Made by a program: the position numbers and the translations under genes
DNA from: Bacillota bacterium
Lineage (GTDB): Bacteria; Bacillota; Bacilli; Alicyclobacillales; Alicyclobacillaceae
Direction: 5' to 3'
DNA: 7,799 nt
Assembly (NCBI GenBank): GCA_021820805.1
Contig: JAKADF010000141.1
Coordinates: forward strand, 1-7,799
Part shown: positions 1 through 5,116 of the stretch, piece after piece
Position numbering within the stretch: the stretch's first letter is position 1
Layout: each line of letters opens with the position of its first letter
The notes under the pieces: generated by a model
What the model was told of the DNA's origin: nothing
Seen by the model: the letters and a program-made list of their open reading frames with translations, nothing else
The model's database searches: none

Positions 1-199
1 AATCCCTTTGTTTTCATGTATATAAAATTAATTATATATTGAAATTGCCACCTACATTTACAATAACCGGACGCTTTCACGGCATCTTTTTCATGCTTTC
101 GCGGTTTTAAAATGATATTTTATCAGAGAAATTACGACATATTATGACAAAAATAGGTATGTAATGATATAAATCGTGCACTTCGAACAAAATAAACTA

Positions 200-215
200 T
201 GTGATGTAGATCACG
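200..215. promoter_or_regulatory. Crp/Fnr-family regulator binding site
   Basis: The sequence TGTGA-TGTAGA-TCACG matches the TGTGA-N6-TCACA consensus of Crp/Fnr-family regulators in 9 of the 10 half-site bases, and the spacer also resembles the E. coli Crp consensus. In Bacillus, Fnr and ArcR use closely related TGTGA-N6-TCACT/A boxes. The centre (207.5) is about 62 bases upstream of the start inferred from the TATAAG box at 258-263, the classical class I activator position. I infer that dpaL is activated under oxygen limitation or carbon stress. Which regulator binds cannot be read from this window. Confidence 0.55.
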
Positions 216-236
216 CAATTTAGAATTTTATTTATT

Positions 237-263
237 TTGATACGAATAAAAAGGGCATATAAG
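237..263 (+). promoter_or_regulatory. putative sigma-A promoter of dpaL
   Basis: TTGATA (237-242) resembles a -35 box and TATAAG (258-263) a -10 box with 5 of 6 consensus bases. The spacer is only 15 bases, shorter than the usual 17, so the promoter would be weak alone. That fits a promoter needing the activator box at 200-215. The start of transcription would fall near 269-270, leaving a leader of roughly 65 bases before the dpaL ATG. Confidence 0.4.
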
Positions 264-334
264 CCATTGAAAGAAAGTTAAAAGAAGAGCGTCATTATGA
301 ACTTAAAATTTCATCATAAAAGCAGGATGTGGGA

Positions 335-1564
335 ATGTTGCAAAATACCTTTCAACAATTCGTGAAATGCCAAGTGAATACCATGAAGGGCCCGTTTTCT
401 GTAGATAGTTCATCTAATTTTTCTTTAAGTACGATACAAAAAGTAAACCATTTTCAAAGTACACACGAAAGTTATAAGAAGACGCCGCTTGTTCGTTTAG
501 CCAATTTGGCAAATTACCTTGGGGTTGAGGACATTTTTGTCAAAGATGAATCGCACCGATTTGGATTAAATGCATTCAAGGTTTTGGGCGGCATTTATGC
601 GATTGGGAGATATTTAGCGGAAAAGCTGCGTCGAGATATAGAAACACTCTCATTTGATGAACTAAAGTCACCTGAAGTAAGAGCAATTCTAGATGAAATC
701 ACCTTTATTACCGCAACAGATGGTAATCATGGGCGGGGTATTGCCTGGGCAGCGAGAGCGTTTGGATATAAGGCAATTGTCTATATGCCCAAAGGATCGT
801 CCATACACAGGCTTGAAGCAATCCGCCGCGAAGGAGCAGAAGCTGAAATTACGGATTACAATTACGACGATACCGTTCGCATGGCGGCAGACAGGGCAAA
901 AGAAAACGGCTGGGTTCTAATTCAGGATACTGCTTGGCAAGGATATGAAGACATTCCGCTATGGATTATGCAAGGATACGCAACGCTGGCAAAAGAAACA
1001 ATTGAACAAATGGAAGAATACACAAATAAACCACCTACCCATTTATTTTTGCAAGCAGGAGTCGGATCGTTCGCAAGTGCAATTGCCGCTTACTTTGCTC
1101 AATATTATCGCGAGCATCACCCTAAAATTATTGTTGTTGAACCTCAAAAAGCGGATTGCTTTTATCAGTCATTTGCAGCGGCAGACCATTCACCGCGTAC
1201 GGTAAATGGAGAAATGAATACGATTATGGCAGGCCTTGCCTGCGGGGAGCCAAGCTCGATTGCATGGGAGATTTTAAAACATTTGTGCGAAGCATCATTT
1301 TCCTGTGATGACGCTGTTTCCGCACTTGGCATGCGAGTGCTTGGAAATCCGCTGAAAAATGACGAACGGGTAGTTTCAGGAGAATCCGGAGCTGTTACAG
1401 CTGGACTTCTCTATTGTTTGGCCAAAGTGGATGATTTGAAAAATTGTAAGGAACAAATCGGGTTAGATGAAAACTCAAGTATTGTATTGATAAGCACCGA
1501 AGGTGACACGGACGAGGAAAATTATCGAAAAGTCGTATGGGAAGGTGCCTATCCAAGCTTGTGA
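335..1564 (+). CDS. dpaL: diaminopropionate ammonia-lyase
   Basis: This is a PLP enzyme of the tryptophan-synthase-beta fold (EC 4.3.1.15). It eliminates both amino groups of 2,3-diaminopropionate, yielding pyruvate and two ammonia in the cytoplasm. The 409-residue length is close to E. coli YgeX (398). Numbering from ATG 335, the signature DESHRFGLNAFKVLGG holds the Schiff-base lysine K82, matching K77 of YgeX. D129 in ATDGNHGRG and D198 in IQDTAW match the two catalytic aspartates D120 and D189 known from YgeX. MPKGSS, NYDDTVR, MAGLACGEP, SGESGA and STEGDTD follow in family order. ATG 335 is chosen because AGCAGG (321-326) sits 8 bases upstream; GTG 329 in the same frame is possible but has poor spacing. 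The gene appears monocistronic or loosely linked to the next one, with no clear terminator in the 56-base gap. Confidence in the function is high, from whole-length similarity to YgeX as I know it. Confidence 0.93.
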   Translation: MLQNTFQQFVKCQVNTMKGPFSVDSSSNFSLSTIQKVNHFQSTHESYKKTPLVRLANLANYLGVEDIFVKDESHRFGLNAFKVLGGIYAIGRYLAEKLRRDIETLSFDELKSPEVRAILDEITFITATDGNHGRGIAWAARAFGYKAIVYMPKGSSIHRLEAIRREGAEAEITDYNYDDTVRMAADRAKENGWVLIQDTAWQGYEDIPLWIMQGYATLAKETIEQMEEYTNKPPTHLFLQAGVGSFASAIAAYFAQYYREHHPKIIVVEPQKADCFYQSFAAADHSPRTVNGEMNTIMAGLACGEPSSIAWEILKHLCEASFSCDDAVSALGMRVLGNPLKNDERVVSGESGAVTAGLLYCLAKVDDLKNCKEQIGLDENSSIVLISTEGDTDEENYRKVVWEGAYPSL

Positions 1565-1620
1565 CTGTAACGTCTTTTATGTTTTTTTGCAGCAAATCAT
1601 TGTCCTGAATCAATAGGAAT

Positions 1621-2031
1621 TTGACAAAAGGTAGACACACAAATCTGGATTTTGTGTTTGTAAAACTCTTGTCACCAATTTTGAAAATCCCTCTGCTACT
1701 ATTTAGTGCGGGAGGGATATATATGGTTTACCTTGATTACGCATTTCCTTGGCTTTTTGCACTTTCCATGGTGCTTTTGCTTCCTGTTACAATAAGCTAT
1801 TCGTCATTTCCAAGTGGCAAAGAGGTCGGAAGAAAGTTGGTTTTTGCCGTATGGGCAATAGGTACTTTCGATCTTTTTGTCTTTTCTACAGAGGAAGGAA
1901 TTCTTAGTACCGCACATGTCCATATCCTGTTTCTCATGGTTTTAGGGACACTCGGCTCTATTGTTTCAATTTATCTGAGTTACAGATACAAGAGAACAGC
2001 TGCACTTAGCAGATTGGTTTCCGCAATCTGA
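1621..2031 (+). CDS. small multi-pass membrane protein of unknown function
   Basis: I do not recognise a family. The 136-residue frame is strongly hydrophobic, with likely membrane segments at about 17-38, 41-62, 72-91 and 97-120. It has a short polar N-terminus and a basic C-terminal tail (YRYKR near 121-125), a pattern that places the tail in the cytoplasm. A short loop with SSFPSGKEVGRK separates segments 2 and 3. The start is uncertain. TTG 1621 has AGGA only two bases away, whereas in-frame ATG 1723 has GGAGGG (1711-1716) six bases upstream and would give 102 residues and three segments. I keep the longer form because its first 34 codons encode a convincing membrane helix. The terminator at 2066-2098 ends this unit, separating it from the efflux operon. 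Its position after dpaL may mean co-transcription, but no functional link is visible. Confidence 0.6.
   Translation: MTKGRHTNLDFVFVKLLSPILKIPLLLFSAGGIYMVYLDYAFPWLFALSMVLLLPVTISYSSFPSGKEVGRKLVFAVWAIGTFDLFVFSTEEGILSTAHVHILFLMVLGTLGSIVSIYLSYRYKRTAALSRLVSAI
1711..1716 (+). promoter_or_regulatory. strong internal ribosome binding site (alternative start)
   Basis: GGAGGG lies six bases before an in-frame ATG at 1723. It is a far better Shine-Dalgarno site than the one before TTG 1621. It could be the real start of the small membrane protein, or a second start giving a form without its first helix. In the long frame the same bases encode Ala-Gly-Gly, so the match may be chance. Confidence 0.4.
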
Positions 2032-2065
2032 AGTGACGTAGCAAGCGGATAGAAGAAACCAGATA

Positions 2066-2098
2066 AAAGAAGCCGCCTCCCTCGTGGGCGGTTTCTTT
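2066..2098 (+). terminator. Rho-independent terminator
   Basis: A 12-bp stem pairs AAAGAAGCCGCC (2066-2077) with GGCGGTTTCTTT (2087-2098), with one G-U pair and a 9-base loop. The 3' arm itself ends in a T-rich run. The A-rich 5' arm means it could also stop transcription coming from the right. It follows the small membrane protein by 34 bases and insulates it from the efflux operon. Confidence 0.85.
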
Positions 2099-2208
2099 AT
2101 TGCAGTAAACGACAATATGGCAATTTCCAATCATATAAATCTTTTTTAGTTTTCATCCCCGTCTTGTTCCCTTAGCTTCGATGAACACAGTACCGGCTCA
2201 AAAACAAA
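2099..2208. other. intergenic spacer without recognised features
   Basis: The 110 bases between the terminator and the promoter of the efflux operon hold no open frame of note, no RNA fold I can defend and no repeat. The only visible character is a T-run at 2143-2148. Confidence 0.5.
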
Positions 2209-2237
2209 TTGACTTTTTACTTCATATCTGCGATGAT
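2209..2237 (+). promoter_or_regulatory. putative sigma-A promoter of the efflux operon
   Basis: TTGACT (2209-2214) matches the -35 consensus at 5 of 6 positions and is followed after exactly 17 bases by GATGAT (2232-2237), a -10 box with 4 of 6 matches. Transcription would start near 2244, immediately before the palindrome at 2249-2269. A repressor bound there would block initiation or early elongation. Confidence 0.45.
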
Positions 2238-2248
2238 TTCTTTGCCTA

Positions 2249-2269
2249 ATATTTATGAATCATAAATAT
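2249..2269. promoter_or_regulatory. 21-bp perfect palindrome, probable MarR operator
   Basis: Arms ATATTTATGA and TCATAAATAT are exact reverse complements around a single A at 2259. MarR-family dimers bind AT-rich palindromes of about this size, and they usually sit between the promoter and the start of the regulator's own operon. This one begins about five bases after the inferred transcription start and ends 18 bases before ATG 2288. I infer autorepression of the marR-efflux operon. The alternative, a weak RNA hairpin, is less attractive because the stem is nearly all A-T. Confidence 0.6.
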
Positions 2270-2287
2270 ATATTTGTGAAAGGAACG

Positions 2288-2345
2288 ATGTCTAATTTTT
2301 GACTCGAATGATATAAAGTATAGGCTTATTTCATCATATCGAGAG
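2288..2345 (+). other. probable true 5' end of marR, displaced by a frameshift
   Basis: AAAGGA (2279-2284) precedes ATG 2288, which reads Met-Ser-Asn-Phe and then TGA at 2300-2302. If one T of the run 2296-2300 is skipped, reading continues as DSNDIKYRLISSYREL directly into the MarR frame, giving a 154-residue protein. Those extra residues form the amphipathic first helix that MarR dimers need. The MarR frame itself has no ATG, GTG or TTG between its upstream stop at 2277 and TTG 2346. The gene therefore carries an indel in a T homopolymer, a sequencing error, or a +1 recoding site at UUU-UGA-C. Confidence 0.7.
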
Positions 2346-2753
2346 TTGTATCTGGAACTAAAAAGTATGATGACACAGTACGCCTCAGAATGCGACTTGA
2401 GCATGAATGAGTTTCTAATTCTCAAATTCCTATCTGAAAATAAGGATGCGAGCCTAAACGAATTGTCTTCCAGCCTGCATTTTACACCAAGTCAATGCAG
2501 CGTGTGGGTAGATAATCTTGTGAAGCGTGGTTTAGTGCATCGAGTTCGTGATGATGCAGACAGGCGCAGACTTTTTTTGCGTTCAAGCGCAGAGGGCCAA
2601 AACAAGCTTCGCAATTTGCTCGGTGACAAAACGGATCTACATGAATTCTTAGATGAAGTGTTTGATTTGTCAGATAGTGAAATGGAAATGGTAATTCGCT
2701 TGAATCAAAAGCTTACAGCAGGTCTAAAGCATAGGAGGGGAAGCGGACAGTGA
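2346..2753 (+). CDS. MarR-family transcriptional repressor of the efflux operon
   Basis: This is a winged-helix DNA-binding protein, expected to bind the palindrome at 2249-2269 as a dimer and to release it on binding a drug or phenolic ligand. Counting from TTG 2346 (135 residues), helix SLNELSSSLH is at 36-45, the recognition helix TPSQCSVWVDNLVKRGLV at 47-64, and the wing at 65-80 carries the family D-x-D-R-R pattern (RDDADRRR). The C-terminal helices (about 108-127) complete the dimer interface. TTG 2346 is only the first usable start in this frame; it has a poor ribosome binding site and cuts into the first helix. The natural start is probably ATG 2288 with a one-base shift after codon 4, which would give a normal 154 residues. 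The stop overlaps the GTG start of the next gene by four bases (GTGA), so the two are translationally coupled. If the frameshift is genuine and not recoded, the repressor may be weakly made and the pump derepressed. Confidence 0.85.
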   Translation: MYLELKSMMTQYASECDLSMNEFLILKFLSENKDASLNELSSSLHFTPSQCSVWVDNLVKRGLVHRVRDDADRRRLFLRSSAEGQNKLRNLLGDKTDLHEFLDEVFDLSDSEMEMVIRLNQKLTAGLKHRRGSGQ

Positions 2754-3403
2754 ATAAGAAAAAGGTAACGATTCTTTCGACCGTGGGTGGAGTTATTGTG
2801 GCCGTTTTAGTTGTTGGCGGTCTCGTCTGGTACAACAATGTTCGTCGATTTGTTTCCACACAAGATGCTTTTGTTGATGGGAATGAATATATCATTTCTG
2901 CGCCAGCGTCTGGTAAGGTGATTGGCTGGAAGGGTACAGTCGGAACAACTTATCAAGAAGGCAGTACGATTGGCGATATACAGACAAGGGCTGGTGATTC
3001 GACATCTAATGTTGCGATACAGACACCAGCGAACGCTACGATTGTTGACAGGACTGTACATACCAACGAATTCGTTGGTATTGGCCAGCCGCTCGCTTAT
3101 GCTTATCAGCTAAACAATCTCTATATCGATGCAAATGTGAAAGAGACGGATATTCGAAATGTTCATGTGGGTGCCAAAGTGGATGTATCAGTTGATGCTT
3201 ATCCTGGCGTGACTCTTCATGGAACAGTTGAGCGAATTGGACTTGCAACGGCTAGTAATTTCACGATGCTGCCAAGCGCAAGCCAGAATGCGAACTTCAC
3301 AAAAGTTACCCAAGTTGTCCCTGTGAAAATTGACTTAAATGGCGGATATGCGGGTATTGCGATTGACCCAGGAATGGATGCATCTGTTCGGATTCATAAG
3401 TAA
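2750..3403 (+). CDS. short EmrA/HlyD-family efflux adaptor lacking the coiled coil
   Basis: This is a membrane-anchored adaptor for the MFS pump encoded next. One N-terminal transmembrane helix spans about residues 7-28 after a KKK start, with the rest outside the membrane. STQDAFVDGN (36-45) is the usual entry motif of EmrA proteins. The two lipoyl halves lie at about 46-80 and 86-116. A beta-barrel region follows (about 123-162), then the EmrA-type motif FTMLPSASQNANFTKVTQVV near 171-190 and PVKI. At 217 residues it is much shorter than E. coli EmrA (about 390). The lipoyl halves are joined by only a few residues where EmrA has a long helical hairpin. The GTG start overlaps the marR stop and has a strong site AGGAGGGG (2733-2740) nine bases upstream. 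Such short forms occur in Gram-positive bacteria with no outer membrane to cross. Confidence 0.88.
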   Translation: MNKKKVTILSTVGGVIVAVLVVGGLVWYNNVRRFVSTQDAFVDGNEYIISAPASGKVIGWKGTVGTTYQEGSTIGDIQTRAGDSTSNVAIQTPANATIVDRTVHTNEFVGIGQPLAYAYQLNNLYIDANVKETDIRNVHVGAKVDVSVDAYPGVTLHGTVERIGLATASNFTMLPSASQNANFTKVTQVVPVKIDLNGGYAGIAIDPGMDASVRIHK

Positions 3404-3458
3404 CAGTAACACCCTTGTATGCAGAGAAAACAAATCAAATGAGGAAAGGGGTGTATGA

Positions 3459-5066
3459 ATGAGCAACCATCCAGAGCACAGTTATGAAATGGATAAAATG
3501 AAAGCTCCTTATTTTCAACTGTTTATTATTTTGCTCGGTGCTTTTATGGCCGTTTTAGATACAAGTGTCGTGAATGTTGCAATTCCGACAATGGAAACAG
3601 AGCTAAATGCAAATACAGATCAGATTCAATGGGTCATTACAGGTTACATGCTTACGACTGGTGTTCTTATCCCGGTTTCAGGATGGCTGATGGATAAAAT
3701 CGGTCCAAAAAAGTTATTTCTGTTTTCTTTGGTGGTTTTTACAATCGGATCGGCCTTATGCGGCGCAGCATGGAACCTAAATTCCGAAATCGCATTTCGA
3801 ATACTTCAGGCAATTGGCGGGGCTTTTACATTGCCTGTTGCAATGGCCATGATTTATCGTATTTTCCCTCCAGAAAAGCGCGGTATGGTAATGGGTATGT
3901 TTGGAATTGTCATCATGGTCGCACCGGCATTCGGACCTGCGCTTAGCGGATATCTGGTTGAATACACAACATGGCGGCTCATTTTCTACTTAAATGTTCC
4001 GATTGGTATTGCTGCAACGTTTTTTGCAACCTTCATGTTGCACGAGTTTTCTCATCAGACGAAAGGGAAACTCGACCTTTGGGGTTTTTCCTTAACCATC
4101 ACTGGCTTCTTCCTTTTGTTGTATGGATTCAACGAGGTATCAACAGATGGTTGGACATCAATTACGGTTGTTTCCTGCCTCGCTCTTGGAACATCGTGTT
4201 TGATTATGCTTGTTTTCGTAGAATTGTTTACTGAAAATCCAATTATTGAACTGCGTGTCTTAAAGAATTACATGTTTTCTGTAAGCCTGGTTATTACAAG
4301 TATCTTGAATGTTGCCCTGTTCGTCGGTATTTTCCTATTGCCACTTTATTTGCAAAATGTTATGGGCTTCTCAGCCCTCAGGACTGGTCTATTTATGACT
4401 CCTGCAGCGATTGCATCCGCAATTATGATGCTTGTTGGAGGAAAACTATTTAATATCGTTGGCGCCCGTGTTTTAGGGATAGTTGGAGTCGGTACTTTGA
4501 CTTTAGGAACCTATGGCTTCTGTTGGATGGGGCTAGATACGACGAGCGCGTATATTCAGACACTGTACATTGTTCGGAGCCTTGGAATGGGTCTTGCGAT
4601 GATGCCAATTACGACAGAAGGCATGAATGCTGTGCCGATTCAACATGTTGCCCAAGGTACGGCTTTGTCGAATACGACGAGGCAAATTGCATCGTCACTT
4701 GGAACTGCAGTTTTAACTTCCTATTGGAGTACCCACAGCACAAAACACATCGCAGAACTTAGCAACGCGCTGACTCCATCATCACCAACGGGAATTCAGA
4801 TGTCTGTCTATCAAAGCTCTTTAGAAGCATCCGGAATGTCTCCGACACAAGCGCACCTTGAGGCTTTGCTGTCGATTCATGGCTGGATAAGCAGGATGGG
4901 GTTTGTAGATGGCTTGAACGATACGTTCTTCGTATCAACGATACTAGCTTTTGCTGCAGTTGTTGTAACTTGCTTTTTCGGATCGCGTAAAGCCAGAGAG
5001 AGACGGATGCAACATGCAGCTGCGCGCAGCCGTGCAGCATCAACATCTCCGGCTTTATCCGAATAA
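3459..5066 (+). CDS. DHA2-family (EmrB/QacA-type) multidrug MFS transporter
   Basis: This is a proton-driven drug exporter of the inner membrane with about 14 transmembrane helices in 535 residues, the normal size for the family. Visible signatures are motif D1 LDTSVVNVAIPT (33-44), motif A GWLMDKIGPKK (75-85), RILQAIGGAF (114-123) and antiporter motif C GIVIMVAPAFGPALSG (149-164). WRLIFYLNVPIG (172-183) follows and is typical of EmrB-like pumps. A long loop at about 423-484 before the last helix is also usual for DHA2. The C-terminal tail is basic and Ala/Ser-rich, hence cytoplasmic. ATG 3459 is preceded by GAGGAAAGGGG (3441-3451). It lies 55 bases after the EmrA-like gene without a terminator, so it is in the same operon. 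The substrate cannot be read from sequence. The EmrB name is by similarity, so no symbol is assigned. Confidence 0.93.
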   Translation: MSNHPEHSYEMDKMKAPYFQLFIILLGAFMAVLDTSVVNVAIPTMETELNANTDQIQWVITGYMLTTGVLIPVSGWLMDKIGPKKLFLFSLVVFTIGSALCGAAWNLNSEIAFRILQAIGGAFTLPVAMAMIYRIFPPEKRGMVMGMFGIVIMVAPAFGPALSGYLVEYTTWRLIFYLNVPIGIAATFFATFMLHEFSHQTKGKLDLWGFSLTITGFFLLLYGFNEVSTDGWTSITVVSCLALGTSCLIMLVFVELFTENPIIELRVLKNYMFSVSLVITSILNVALFVGIFLLPLYLQNVMGFSALRTGLFMTPAAIASAIMMLVGGKLFNIVGARVLGIVGVGTLTLGTYGFCWMGLDTTSAYIQTLYIVRSLGMGLAMMPITTEGMNAVPIQHVAQGTALSNTTRQIASSLGTAVLTSYWSTHSTKHIAELSNALTPSSPTGIQMSVYQSSLEASGMSPTQAHLEALLSIHGWISRMGFVDGLNDTFFVSTILAFAAVVVTCFFGSRKARERRMQHAAARSRAASTSPALSE

Positions 5067-5116
5067 CACCTTTGACATTTATTTAATCGCGTTTTTACAC
5101 GGGGGGTAACTTGTTC

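Larger units (their letters stand above)
1..334. other. AT-rich intergenic region upstream of dpaL
   Basis: No convincing gene lies here. The stretch is very AT-rich. It holds an AT-only inverted repeat (arms TATATAA at 19-25 and TTATATA at 32-38), a Crp/Fnr-type palindrome at 200-215 and a plausible promoter at 237-263. A short reading frame of 22 codons starts at ATG 297 and overlaps the beginning of dpaL in another frame; I do not treat it as an established gene. Nothing at the left edge shows the end of an upstream gene or a clear terminator. Confidence 0.6.

Noticed and set aside
19..38. Inverted repeat TATATAA / TTATATA as an operator
   Set aside because: It consists only of A and T, where short inverted repeats are common by chance, and it lies far from the inferred dpaL promoter.
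1621..1650. Promoter at TTGACA 1621-1626
   Set aside because: The sequence at the -10 distance (CTGGAT/TGGATT) is poor, and the TTG may instead be the start codon of the membrane protein.
5072..5100. Promoter before the long adaptor gene (TTGACA at 5072-5077)
   Set aside because: The -35 match is perfect but no acceptable -10 box follows at 16-18 bases (TTTACA at best, 3 of 6). The gene is more simply read from the upstream operon promoter.
5111..5116. TTG 5111 as the preferred start of the long adaptor
   Set aside because: ATG 5117 is a better start codon with acceptable spacing to the GGGGGG site. The two choices differ by only two residues.
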